From positions 1-35,453 of the forward strand of contig JAEYRF010000202.1 in the NCBI GenBank assembly GCA_023409615.1: 35,453 bases of DNA, read 5' to 3'. Positions within the stretch are counted from its first letter, which is position 1. Every line of letters starts with the position of its first letter. This document shows positions 23,747 through 33,190 of the stretch, in pieces. Source of the DNA: Bacillota bacterium (GTDB lineage: Bacteria > Bacillota > Clostridia > Acetivibrionales > DTU013). The notes beneath the pieces were generated by a model. That model did no database searches. It was not told where the DNA came from and saw only the letters and a list, made by a program, of their open reading frames with translations. The translations under genes were made by a program, and so were the position numbers.

Positions 23747-26700
23747 ATGAATACTATTTTTGAGATGCTAAAGCCAAGAGAAAATGTATTTTCTGATACT
23801 GCCAGGGAGGATGTGCTGAACCTCACCGATCTTGCAGAAAACAGGATCGATGCGAATAAATTCTTCGGAGAAAACTTCCAAACCCAAGGGATGACAGTGT
23901 TATTTGACACTGCATTTGCTCGCTTTAAAGGTGAATCTGACACCGGGGTCATTAAGTTAACACAGGCAATGGGCGGCGGTAAAACTCATAGCATGTTAGC
24001 ACTTGCTCTGTTGGCTCAGAATCCTGAGATAAGAGAAAATCTCCTCGGACCTACATATGCAGGAATTGGTGATATCCGAGTCGTTTCATTCTCTGGTAGA
24101 GAAAATGCTGATTTCGGGATTTGGGGTAGCATCGCAGAACAACTCGGTAAGAAAGAGTTCTTCAAGGACTATTATTCCCCTCTTAAGGCACCCGGTGAAA
24201 AGTCATGGGTTGAACTGCTCAAGGGGCAAAAGACTCTCATCTTGCTGGATGAGCTTCCTCCATATTTGGAAAATGCCAAGTCAATTATGGTTGGCAACTC
24301 TGACCTAAGTAAAGTCACCATGACAGCGCTCTCAAACCTTTTCACAGCATTGGGTAAGGAACAGTTAGCGAATGTATGCCTGGTTTTCTCTGACCTTAAA
24401 GCGGCATATGAGTCAGGCAGCGAATTATTGCAGTCAAGCTTCCGTGAACTTGAAGCTGAAGCGAACCGAATAGCAATCGAAGTAACGCCTGTGGCTCTTA
24501 ACAGCGATGAGATATACCACATTTTGCAGAAACGTCTGTTTGAAGATGTCAGCGGCTTTGAATACTCATTAAATATCAATGATGTTGCCATCGCTTACAA
24601 AACAAGCGTCGAAAAAAGCAAGAAACTCGGTTTCACAAACTACACTCCAGAAACGGTTTTTAAAGGCATCAAGGACTCCTATCCATTCCATCCGTCCATC
24701 AAAGATCTTTATGCCCGTTTCAAGGAAAACCAAAATTTCCAACAAACACGAGGCCTGATTAAATTAATGCGCCAAATTGTCCGTCAATTCTATGAAAGCG
24801 GCATGGCTAAAGAGAGCTATTTGATCAACGTTTTTGACTTTAATTTGAATGAACAAAAAATGCTGAGTCATATCCGCCAGATCAAGCCCTCCCTGGAAGA
24901 AGCAATCAATCATGATATTGCACAGGATGGCAAGTCCATTGCTGAAGTGATCGATATAGAAAAGCCTGAGAACAAAGGTGTTACACAGGATATTGCAAAG
25001 CTCCTCCTTGTGTCTTCCTTATCTACAGCAAATCATGGACTACTCGGCCTCACCGAATCAGAAATATTCGGTTATTTGAGTGCGCCCAATACAGATATTA
25101 ACGAGATCAAGTCCAGCCTGGAAGAATTGAAGACTCTTTGCTGGTATATGAAACAAGACAATCGTGGCAGGCTGTATTTCCAAAACACAAAGAATATGGT
25201 TGCCGAGATGAATACCCTTGTTGACAGCTATACAAATGAGAATGCTAAAAAGGAACTTAAGCGAATACTGGAACAGAACTTCAGTCCCAAGCTAAAAGTC
25301 TGCTATGAAATGCTGTATGTGCTCCCTGCAATCGATGAAATCGATCCTGATCAGAATAAGATTTCTCTGGTCATTTATGAGCCATATCCCGGCAGTGAGT
25401 TGCATCCTGAGCTGAAGAAGTTCCATGACAATATTTCACTGAAGAATAGAGTCATGTTTCTTTCTGGACAGCGCAACATGATGGAAAAGCTTTATGGGAA
25501 TTCAAAGAAACTCAAAGCAATCCAGCAAATCGTTGACAACATGGCAAACGAAGGTGTTCCTGCATCTGATCAGCAATATAAAGAAGCTGAAGCACAACTG
25601 GATAAAGCCATTCAAGCCCTATTCTCAACGATCAGGGAGACGTTTGTTGCGCTCTATTATCCAACCAAGAATGGAATAGAACTAGCAGAATTCAAACTTG
25701 AATTCAAAGAAAATAAGTTTAACGGTGAAGAACAGATCATAAGCTGCTTGACCGATAGTTCAAAATACGAGGCATTCTCAAAGGATGACCAGTTCTTGGA
25801 GAACCTCCGTAAGAAATGCGAAGCGCGTCTATTTACAATCAAAGAGCTACCCTTCTCCCAAATAAAAGAGAGAGCTGCAACGACAGTGGCTTGGCAATGG
25901 TATCATCCGGACCAGCTTGAAAGCCTGAGGTTGGATTGCATCAAAAAAGATAAGTGGAGAGAAATCAACGGTTATCTCGTAAAGGGGCCGTTTGAGAAGG
26001 ACCCGACTTCTGTTGTTGTAGAGCAGACTTCATATGATGAAAAGACACAGGAATTCACCTTGAAAATCCGAGGTATCGGCGGCAAGGTCTATTACGACAT
26101 CGGCAGTGATCCTACATCCGCATCCAAAGAAGTAATGGACCAGGTTTTAGTGACCGCAGAACCAGCCATTCGTATCGTCTGTATTGATCCAACTGGAGAA
26201 AGAAAAACCGGTGATGTCGTTGAGTTCACAGGTAGTGTTCCAATCAAATACGGACAAAGAAATACACCGAATGGCGATGTAATGACGCTGGTCACCAATC
26301 CAAAGTATATAGTCAAATATACAACTGACGGTAGCGAACCTAAAGAAAACGGTGGCATTTATAACGATGAATTTGTCCTTCCTCAAGACAGCAAATATGT
26401 AAGAGTAGCTGTTTATTACAAGGATAGATTGCTTGAGGAAAAGAGTATCTACGTCACAAAAGGCGGCGGTACCAAACCTGCTAAAACGATTGATAAGAGC
26501 AAGGCGCTCGCCTACCGCTATCATAATAAAAAACAAATGGGAGATACTGAAGCGAGCTATAAAGAGCTGGCTCTTCTCTCGAAACTTGATGGGGTCCTCA
26601 TTAAGGGGGCTACAGCAGAAATTTATAATAAAACAAATACGGATCACTATATTGAGTTCAATGCAAGTGTTCCATATTGGGCAGGAGATCTTCAGTCGCT

Positions 26701-26863
26701 GATAGATCTTGTTCGAGATACCAGCTTTAAGGAAACCGAAGTAATTGTCGACTTTGGCTATAAAGAGTTGATGTTCTTGACCGGTGAGTTATTCACACAA
26801 TGGCTTGATATGAACAAATTTGATCTGAACAATCTTATAAAGAGTGGGGAAATCATACAATGA
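23747..26863 (+). CDS. DUF499 P-loop ATPase of an anti-phage gene cluster
   Basis: 1,038 residues, cytoplasmic. N-terminal ATPase domain of the DUF499 type: Walker A QAMGGGKTHS (K79, T80) and Walker B TLILLDELPPYL (D168, E169), then SFRELEAEANRI as a sensor/arginine-finger candidate. The middle part (about 300-800) is helical with charged repeats. Around residues 855-905 the segment YTTDGSEPKENGGIY...VRVAVYYKDRLL matches the small beta domain often found at the C terminus of chitobiase-like enzymes, here probably a binding module. AAAGGATG precedes ATG 23747. It is the first gene of five and its stop overlaps the DUF3780 start by 4 bases. DUF499 proteins occur with DUF1156 methylases and helicases in defence islands; it is probably the motor or sensor ATPase. 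Confidence 0.9.
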   Translation: MNTIFEMLKPRENVFSDTAREDVLNLTDLAENRIDANKFFGENFQTQGMTVLFDTAFARFKGESDTGVIKLTQAMGGGKTHSMLALALLAQNPEIRENLLGPTYAGIGDIRVVSFSGRENADFGIWGSIAEQLGKKEFFKDYYSPLKAPGEKSWVELLKGQKTLILLDELPPYLENAKSIMVGNSDLSKVTMTALSNLFTALGKEQLANVCLVFSDLKAAYESGSELLQSSFRELEAEANRIAIEVTPVALNSDEIYHILQKRLFEDVSGFEYSLNINDVAIAYKTSVEKSKKLGFTNYTPETVFKGIKDSYPFHPSIKDLYARFKENQNFQQTRGLIKLMRQIVRQFYESGMAKESYLINVFDFNLNEQKMLSHIRQIKPSLEEAINHDIAQDGKSIAEVIDIEKPENKGVTQDIAKLLLVSSLSTANHGLLGLTESEIFGYLSAPNTDINEIKSSLEELKTLCWYMKQDNRGRLYFQNTKNMVAEMNTLVDSYTNENAKKELKRILEQNFSPKLKVCYEMLYVLPAIDEIDPDQNKISLVIYEPYPGSELHPELKKFHDNISLKNRVMFLSGQRNMMEKLYGNSKKLKAIQQIVDNMANEGVPASDQQYKEAEAQLDKAIQALFSTIRETFVALYYPTKNGIELAEFKLEFKENKFNGEEQIISCLTDSSKYEAFSKDDQFLENLRKKCEARLFTIKELPFSQIKERAATTVAWQWYHPDQLESLRLDCIKKDKWREINGYLVKGPFEKDPTSVVVEQTSYDEKTQEFTLKIRGIGGKVYYDIGSDPTSASKEVMDQVLVTAEPAIRIVCIDPTGERKTGDVVEFTGSVPIKYGQRNTPNGDVMTLVTNPKYIVKYTTDGSEPKENGGIYNDEFVLPQDSKYVRVAVYYKDRLLEEKSIYVTKGGGTKPAKTIDKSKALAYRYHNKKQMGDTEASYKELALLSKLDGVLIKGATAEIYNKTNTDHYIEFNASVPYWAGDLQSLIDLVRDTSFKETEVIVDFGYKELMFLTGELFTQWLDMNKFDLNNLIKSGEIIQ

Positions 26864-27402
26864 GCAACACTTATTATGGATTTGGCTATGATCCAAAGGA
26901 AAGCGAGAATCACTTCTATGTGGTTGTTCCTAAAGAAGCAACTGCAGAAGTTGAGATTTACGAGCGCTTTCATTGGGATATAGACGAACAAAAAATAACA
27001 AGTAAGGACATCCTTAAACTTCGGATGTCACGATATAAATGGTCTAAGCTGTCAAACGACGTTGCAGCTGAGTTCAACGCAAGGCTGAAGGCTGACAAAA
27101 AGCCAACTGGCAGATTTATAGTTGGAGAAACACCTGTAGAAAAGTTATTTGGTAAAGAGTTAATGGTCTTGCTTTGGGGTGTTGAAAACAATGATCCGGC
27201 TGGAATCCCAACGGCTATACGAAACTGGAAGGGGCTACAGCCTGAAGAACGATGGTGGCTATACACTATGACAAACGCAAGCACCGGAAAAATTAATGAT
27301 AAACGCGGATGGCGCATGGCTCTACGCTACGCACTATGCGAAAATCCGGTAGATGAATCAAATCAGATCTCATTATTTACTGATTTGATGGGAGGAGAAT
27401 AA
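26860..27402 (+). CDS. DUF3780 protein of the anti-phage cluster
   Basis: 180 residues, soluble, no signal or membrane segment. It opens YYGFGYDPKESENHFYVVVPKE and contains the tryptophan-rich NWKGLQPEERWWLYTMTNA stretch and GWRMALRYALCENP near the end, the pattern I associate with DUF3780. The catalytic role is unknown; no nuclease or NTPase motif is visible. DUF3780 genes are found between DUF499 ATPase and DUF1156 methylase genes in predicted anti-phage clusters, exactly as here. ATGA overlap with the upstream gene and a two-base gap to the TTG of the downstream methylase indicate a tightly coupled operon. It is likely a structural or adaptor subunit of a complex; that is inference. Confidence 0.85.
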   Translation: MSNTYYGFGYDPKESENHFYVVVPKEATAEVEIYERFHWDIDEQKITSKDILKLRMSRYKWSKLSNDVAAEFNARLKADKKPTGRFIVGETPVEKLFGKELMVLLWGVENNDPAGIPTAIRNWKGLQPEERWWLYTMTNASTGKINDKRGWRMALRYALCENPVDESNQISLFTDLMGGE

Positions 27403-27404
27403 AA

Positions 27405-30287
27405 TTGGACAATCAGATGTCATTTATAGAAAAACAATTCCCTGTAAGCAAAGTAAGCAAGGAAAGTTATAAAGAAAGAAAAGCTGGCGCTGGTCAAACA
27501 TTGACCGGCCTTGGTAAGTGGTGGGGACGAAAGCCTCTTATCCTTGTACGTGCTGCTATTTTGGGATGTCTTATGCCCTGCAGCAATAATCCTAAGGCTG
27601 ATATGGATATTTTTCTTAAGATCCTGTCGATGGATGATGTTGGACTATTAGATCGAAAACATAAATCGATGACTGCAAAAGAGCTCTATTTGATTGCACA
27701 GGGCAGTAAACATTTTAGACAATATCTAAATGACTGGTTTGAAGTAGATGGGGCAAAAGTCAAAATGCGTAGTGGACAAGACAAAAGTGACATTGAAGCA
27801 CGATTATTCAAAACGCTTGGTTATGATGATAAACTAAAGTATTGCGTACGGCCGGAGCAACTGGAGGACATCAGAGAGCAGTCATGGGCCGAGATAAACC
27901 ATCACCTCGGAACTGCGGCGCACAGCCTCCTAGAGCTGGTCAATCAGATTTCTATGAAACGTTATGGCCACAACGTCACGGTTGGCGATTGCTTTTGCGG
28001 CGGCGGCTCTATCCCCTTTGAAGCAGCGCGCATGGGCTGCGACGTTTATGCAAGCGACCTGAACCCAATCGCAGGTTTGCTGACCTGGGCTGGCATTCAT
28101 ATCAGTGGGGCAAGCAAAGAAGAACTGGCAGAAATCCGCTCATTTCAAAAAAAGGTGTATGACGCCGTTGACAAGGAAATTCGTGAACTCGGAATAGAGG
28201 AAAATGAGAAGGGAGACCGGGCCGTAACCTATCTTTACTGTGTGGAGACCTGCTGCCCTGAATGCGGAAAACGCATTCCTATGGCACCTTCTTGGGTAAT
28301 TGGCATAGGCACAAAGACGGTGGCCAAACTGGTTCCCGATGGAGATGGTTATCGATTCGAAGTGAAGATGAACGCCTCACCGGCGGAGATGGCTGATGCT
28401 GCAAACGGGACAGTAACAGGCGACGGTCTTGTTTGCCCAAACTGTGGCAAAAGCACACCGATCTCTGTTTTGCGCCGGGATAAAACAGACAAAAACGGCA
28501 ATACAATTTTTGGTCTGAGGCAATGGGAGCAAAACGAATTTGAACCCAGGCTGGATGATATCTATCAGGAACGGCTTTATGCGATTCGCTATGAAAAAAG
28601 CGACGGTACGAGATATTACCGCGCGCCGCATGAACGTGACCTGCAGAATGAAAAAGCCGTTCATGACATCGTTGCAGGGCACTTTACTGAGTGGCAGGAA
28701 AAAGGCCTAGTTCCATCAATGGCGATTGAATCTGGGTATAACACAGATCAACTTATCAGAGAACGTGGATGGAGATATTGGCACCAGCTCTTTAATGTTA
28801 GGCAAATATATATATATGCTACATTAATTAGACAGGCCATTTATTTGGCCGAGAACAATCAGCAGTATGTTACTTTACTCCTTGCACTGAACAAGTCTTC
28901 TGATTTTAATAGTAAACTTTGCCGTTGGGCAAATGACGAGCGAAACCCTAACAATTGTACATTTTACAATCAGGCGCTCAATACAATTTTTAATCCTGCC
29001 GGACGTTCATTTCCATATTTGGAAGGTCTTATAAATTTTGACATTAAGCGCTATCCTATAATGTCAAAAAATGATGTACACATATGTGACGCTAGAGACG
29101 TTGATATATCTAATGATTTTTGGATCACAGACCCGCCATATGCTGATGCCGTCAATTATCACGAGCTTTCTGAGTTTTTCCTCTCATGGGATAAATCACT
29201 GCTACATAAGGCATTCCCTGACTGGTACACAGATAGTAAGCGAATCCTTGCCGTGCGCGGTGACGAGCATTTCAGCCAGACCATGATCGAAATCTACTCC
29301 AACCTTACGAAACATATGCCAGATAACGGTATGCAGGTGGTTATGTTCACCCACAGCAACCCGGCTGTTTGGGCACAGCTTGCCTTAATCATGTGGAAAT
29401 CAGGTCTTCGTGTTACTGCTGCTTGGAATATTGCAACTGAAACTGAAAGTGGTGGTTTAAAAGATGGGAACTATGTAAAGGGAACCGTGCTTCTGGTACT
29501 TCGAAAGCAGACCGGCGATGACATGGCTTTCTTAGATGAAATAAATGCTGACATTCGAGCCGAAGTTAGAAGACAAATTGCTAGCATGTTGGAACTTGAA
29601 AACAAAGAAGAACCTAATTTTTCTGATCCAGATTTTGTACTAGCAGCCTATGCAGCTTCCCTCAAAGTTTTGACATCATACAAAACTATTGAAGACCTTG
29701 ATCTTGATTATGAGCTAAACTTGGCAATAAATAACCCTACCCAAAGTAGCGTTGTTAGAATTATCGAGGCAGCTAAGAAAATAGCTTATGATTGCGTCAT
29801 TCCTTTGGATTTCGAAAGTTATCTGTGGAAAGACCTTACAAATGCCGAGAAACTTTACATTAAAGGCCTTGAAAGCGAAAAACATGGTAACTACCAGATT
29901 AGTACTTACCAAGAGTTTGCACGAGGCTTCAATATTGGTGGGTACGGTCAAATGATGGCTAGCGAAAAAGCCAATACAGCACGGCTTAAGACTCCGGTTG
30001 AGATGGCAGGAAGAACTATCAATGAAGTCCCTGACTTTGAAAACTCCCTGCTTCGAACGATATTTATGGGAATTTATACGGGAATCAAAGAAGATGAAAA
30101 TCCATCAAAAGCACTCGGATATATAAAAAATGAGTTGCCGAATTATTGGGATAAACGTGACATGATCAAACAGTTGCTGAATTTCATCAAGGATACTAAG
30201 GACATTGATAATATGACTCCGCACTGGGAGCAAAGCGCAACAATGGCTGATTTGTTGCATTCACTTGTTACCAACGACAGCATTTAA
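27405..30287 (+). CDS. DUF1156 adenine-specific DNA methyltransferase
   Basis: 960 residues. The N-terminal DUF1156 region has LGKWWGRKPLILVRAA; SAM-binding motif I is VGDCFCGGGSIPFEAARMGCDVYASD in fragments DCFCGGGS near residue 194 and ASDLNP; two CxxC pairs (CCPECGK, CPNCGK near 284-350) suggest a zinc ribbon; catalytic motif IV ITDPPYADAVNY lies near 576. DPPY indicates amino-group (N6-adenine) methylation. The order motif I, long insert, DPPY resembles alpha-class enzymes. TTG 27405 is chosen because GGAGGAG lies 6-7 bases upstream; the next ATG (27417) is too far from it. Base composition is mosaic, with GC-rich (about 27.9-28.75 kb) and AT-rich blocks. It probably marks host DNA as self for this system. 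Confidence 0.92.
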   Translation: MDNQMSFIEKQFPVSKVSKESYKERKAGAGQTLTGLGKWWGRKPLILVRAAILGCLMPCSNNPKADMDIFLKILSMDDVGLLDRKHKSMTAKELYLIAQGSKHFRQYLNDWFEVDGAKVKMRSGQDKSDIEARLFKTLGYDDKLKYCVRPEQLEDIREQSWAEINHHLGTAAHSLLELVNQISMKRYGHNVTVGDCFCGGGSIPFEAARMGCDVYASDLNPIAGLLTWAGIHISGASKEELAEIRSFQKKVYDAVDKEIRELGIEENEKGDRAVTYLYCVETCCPECGKRIPMAPSWVIGIGTKTVAKLVPDGDGYRFEVKMNASPAEMADAANGTVTGDGLVCPNCGKSTPISVLRRDKTDKNGNTIFGLRQWEQNEFEPRLDDIYQERLYAIRYEKSDGTRYYRAPHERDLQNEKAVHDIVAGHFTEWQEKGLVPSMAIESGYNTDQLIRERGWRYWHQLFNVRQIYIYATLIRQAIYLAENNQQYVTLLLALNKSSDFNSKLCRWANDERNPNNCTFYNQALNTIFNPAGRSFPYLEGLINFDIKRYPIMSKNDVHICDARDVDISNDFWITDPPYADAVNYHELSEFFLSWDKSLLHKAFPDWYTDSKRILAVRGDEHFSQTMIEIYSNLTKHMPDNGMQVVMFTHSNPAVWAQLALIMWKSGLRVTAAWNIATETESGGLKDGNYVKGTVLLVLRKQTGDDMAFLDEINADIRAEVRRQIASMLELENKEEPNFSDPDFVLAAYAASLKVLTSYKTIEDLDLDYELNLAINNPTQSSVVRIIEAAKKIAYDCVIPLDFESYLWKDLTNAEKLYIKGLESEKHGNYQISTYQEFARGFNIGGYGQMMASEKANTARLKTPVEMAGRTINEVPDFENSLLRTIFMGIYTGIKEDENPSKALGYIKNELPNYWDKRDMIKQLLNFIKDTKDIDNMTPHWEQSATMADLLHSLVTNDSI

Positions 30288-30301
30288 AGGGGGAATAGTC
30301 T

Positions 30302-33055
30302 ATGAATCGCTATTCTTCAAGGAGACATAAACTAGACAAACAATTTTTGATTGAAAAACTGAATAATGCAGTATCTTACGACAGGATCGCCGGTTATTTT
30401 TGCTCCTCCATTCTTGAAGTTGCTGGAGAAAGCATTGAAAATGTGGTAGGTAAAGTCCGGGTTATTTGTAATTCCGGACTCTTGCCGGAAGATATTGCAG
30501 TAGCTAATTATGCTCAAAAAATGAAACAAGAATGGTGTGAGTTCTCTCCAGAAGAAAAATACATCTCTCCTGAAAGCAGCAGCCGTTTGTCTTCACTCTA
30601 TCGCTTGCTTATCAATGGAAAGCTTGAAATCAGGGTTATTCCTGACCAAGTCTTTGGACTCATGCACGGAAAGGCTGGAGTAATCACATATAAGGATGGG
30701 TCTAAAACCTCTTTTCTCGGGAGCATCAATGAAACCAAAAGCGCCTACACACTAAATTATGAGATGCTGTGGGAAGATGATTCAGAGGAATCGGTCAAAT
30801 GGGTTCAAGATGAATTTGATTTTTTTTGGAATAGCCAATACGCTGTGAACCTGGCCGATTTTATTATCAACGACCTCAACAGAATTTCAAAGCGTATCGT
30901 CATCGGTCTGAAAGACTGGAGAGAAAATTCCGATGAAGTGGTCCCTTCAGCTGCAGTTGAAGAACCGGTTTATCGAAAAGAATTTGGTCTTTGGGAACAT
31001 CAAAAATACTTTGTCGAGCTTGCTTTCAGAGAACACAAAAAGGATGGCGGTGCTCGGTATCTTCTGGCTGACCAAGTTGGGCTGGGAAAGACTCTGCAGC
31101 TTGCAATGTCTGCAAAATTAATGGCTCTCTATGGTGATAAGCCAGTTTTGATTATTGTGCCCAAAACGCTTGTATGGCAGTGGCAGGACGAAATGAAGAC
31201 ACTGTTAGATATGCCAAGTGCTGTTTGGACCGGTTCAGGTTGGCAAGATGAAAATGGTTATTTCTATCAAGCTGATAGTGTAAGATCCATACTTAAATGC
31301 CCAAGACGAGTAGGTATCATCTCACAAGGCCTTGTGTCAAGAAAAACAGAAGCGGCTGACTTGCTTACTCAGAAAGATTTTGAATGTGTCATTCTCGATG
31401 AAGCGCACCGGGCACGACGTCGAAATCCAACCAAAGATCCTAACAAGCATAAGGCAGATCCAAATTACTTATTGCAGTTCTTGAATAACATCACTTTTAG
31501 AACCAGGAGTCTGCTCTTGGCAACAGCTACTCCTGTGCAGATTAATCCTATTGAAGCCTTTGATCTAATAAATGCATTAAGTCTTCCTACTTTCAAGGTT
31601 ATGGGTGACATGTACAGCGAATGGCACAAGAAGCCTCAGCTGATGCTTGATATGGTTTGCGGGAAAGAGCCTTATCCAGAGAGCGAAATCACAATGTGGG
31701 ATATCATTCGAAATCCCCTCCCTACTAAAACTCCATCAGCTCAAGATAGAGTAAATCGCATTCGGGACAGGCTTGATATTTCCGATAAAACTTATGTCTT
31801 GCCTGCTGATTATTACGCTTCTCTTTCGGGCTCGAAGAAAGATAGCATCAGGACGTTATACACTACAGATGAGTTCATAGCAAATTACAATCCATATATT
31901 CGCCATATTGTGAGACGAACGAGGGACTTTTTAGAAACTACAACGAATCCGGCTACTGGTGAAAAATATCTCAAAAGAATTGAAGTCAAGCTATATGGGG
32001 AGGGTGAAGATGGGGCAATACCTCTAGAGGGATATTTGAGGCAAGCGTACTCAAAGGCTCAGGAATTCTGTACGTTGCTTTCATCCCGCGTCAAGGCGGG
32101 CGGCTTTATGTCTACTCTGATATTGAAACGTATTGGGAGCACAATTATCGCCGGTGATAATACAGCGAAGAAAATGCTCGCCTGGACAGAGGCTGGAAAA
32201 GAGATATTGCAGGATGAATTTGATGTAATTTTTGAGGAAGACGATGATTTTGAAGAAAGTGTTAGTGAGGTAAAGAATCTAACGGATGCGGAAACCGAAT
32301 GTCTTCGCGAACTCGTGAAAATGCTGTCTCTTAATCATGATAATGATCCTAAGTATATCAAGGTCCTCGATATTATAAGCAATGGTACTGATGGAAGTGA
32401 AAAGCCCTGGAAAGATAGCGGCTGTATCATATTCTCGCAATACTACGACAGTGCGTACTTCGTGGCTGAAAAGCTTTCAAAAGATTTATCCGATGACGTG
32501 ATAGGTCTTTATGCTGGCGGAGATAAATCCGGTTATTTTCTCAATGGATCTTTTCATAAAGACTCCAAGGACAGCATCAAGGCCAAAGTAAAAAACCATG
32601 AAATAAAGATCCTCGTCGGGACTGATGCGGCGAGCGAAGGCCTTAACCTTCAGACGCTTAGTACACTGATTAATCTTGACTTACCTTGGAATCCGACAAG
32701 ACTAGAGCAGCGAAAAGGTCGTATTCAGCGTATTGGCCAAGTTGCCCCGAAGGTCAAGATTTTCAACATGCGGTATAAAGACTCTGTTGAAGATAAGGTT
32801 CATGCTGTTCTGTCAGACAGACTAAAAAACATAAAGGATATGTTTGGGCAAATTCCAGATACACTGGAGGATGTTTGGATTGACGTTGCATTGAATAACA
32901 TTGAAGAGGCTAAAAATCGTATTGATATAGTTCCTAAACAAAATCCATTTATTAATAAGTATGATACGAAAATATCTACGACCGAGGATTGGGAAGCGTG
33001 TAATATTGTACTTGATAATGAGGAGAAGTTAAAGCAGCTTTTGATGGGGTGGTAA
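30302..33055 (+). CDS. SNF2-type helicase with N-terminal PLD-like domain
   Basis: 917 residues. The N-terminal part (about 1-190) is a phospholipase-D-superfamily domain with one HxK motif, LMHGKAGVITYKD near residue 121, followed by FLGSINETKSA; a nuclease dimer of the HKD type is conceivable. The SNF2/DEAH motor has ADQVGLGKT (Walker A, about 257), VILDEAHRARR (about 365), LLLATATPVQ, IIFSQYYDSAYF and LEQRKGRIQRIGQ near 805. GGGGG precedes ATG 30302, 14 bases after the methylase stop. The frame ends at a TAA, but the same frame stays open for a further 32 protein-like codons. By analogy with DISARM-type SNF2 helicases it would translocate on or remodel invading DNA. Confidence 0.93.
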   Translation: MNRYSSRRHKLDKQFLIEKLNNAVSYDRIAGYFCSSILEVAGESIENVVGKVRVICNSGLLPEDIAVANYAQKMKQEWCEFSPEEKYISPESSSRLSSLYRLLINGKLEIRVIPDQVFGLMHGKAGVITYKDGSKTSFLGSINETKSAYTLNYEMLWEDDSEESVKWVQDEFDFFWNSQYAVNLADFIINDLNRISKRIVIGLKDWRENSDEVVPSAAVEEPVYRKEFGLWEHQKYFVELAFREHKKDGGARYLLADQVGLGKTLQLAMSAKLMALYGDKPVLIIVPKTLVWQWQDEMKTLLDMPSAVWTGSGWQDENGYFYQADSVRSILKCPRRVGIISQGLVSRKTEAADLLTQKDFECVILDEAHRARRRNPTKDPNKHKADPNYLLQFLNNITFRTRSLLLATATPVQINPIEAFDLINALSLPTFKVMGDMYSEWHKKPQLMLDMVCGKEPYPESEITMWDIIRNPLPTKTPSAQDRVNRIRDRLDISDKTYVLPADYYASLSGSKKDSIRTLYTTDEFIANYNPYIRHIVRRTRDFLETTTNPATGEKYLKRIEVKLYGEGEDGAIPLEGYLRQAYSKAQEFCTLLSSRVKAGGFMSTLILKRIGSTIIAGDNTAKKMLAWTEAGKEILQDEFDVIFEEDDDFEESVSEVKNLTDAETECLRELVKMLSLNHDNDPKYIKVLDIISNGTDGSEKPWKDSGCIIFSQYYDSAYFVAEKLSKDLSDDVIGLYAGGDKSGYFLNGSFHKDSKDSIKAKVKNHEIKILVGTDAASEGLNLQTLSTLINLDLPWNPTRLEQRKGRIQRIGQVAPKVKIFNMRYKDSVEDKVHAVLSDRLKNIKDMFGQIPDTLEDVWIDVALNNIEEAKNRIDIVPKQNPFINKYDTKISTTEDWEACNIVLDNEEKLKQLLMGW

Positions 33056-33154
33056 ATTAATGGATGGGAATGGGTAGAGGATGCAATTGATAAAGAATCT
33101 GAAATTGATGAAGCTGTAAAGCTTATTGAAAAGGCATCCAGACACTCAGATTAG
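33056..33154 (+). pseudogene. In-frame continuation after the helicase stop codon
   Basis: After TAA 33053-33055 the helicase frame continues for 32 codons to TAG 33152, reading WEWVEDAIDKESEIDEAVKL and onward to ASRHSD. It is acidic, amphipathic and clearly protein-like, with no start codon of its own. It may be a former helicase C terminus cut off by a new stop, a readthrough extension, or a remnant of another gene. Confidence 0.35.
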
Positions 33155-33190
33155 CCTAATTAGGATAGAGAATAATGGGGGGTGGTTTAG

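Noticed and set aside
23491..23952. 153-codon minus-strand open frame overlapping the DUF499 start
   Set aside because: It is antisense to the first 68 codons of the ATPase, and its translation has no recognisable domain or ribosome site.
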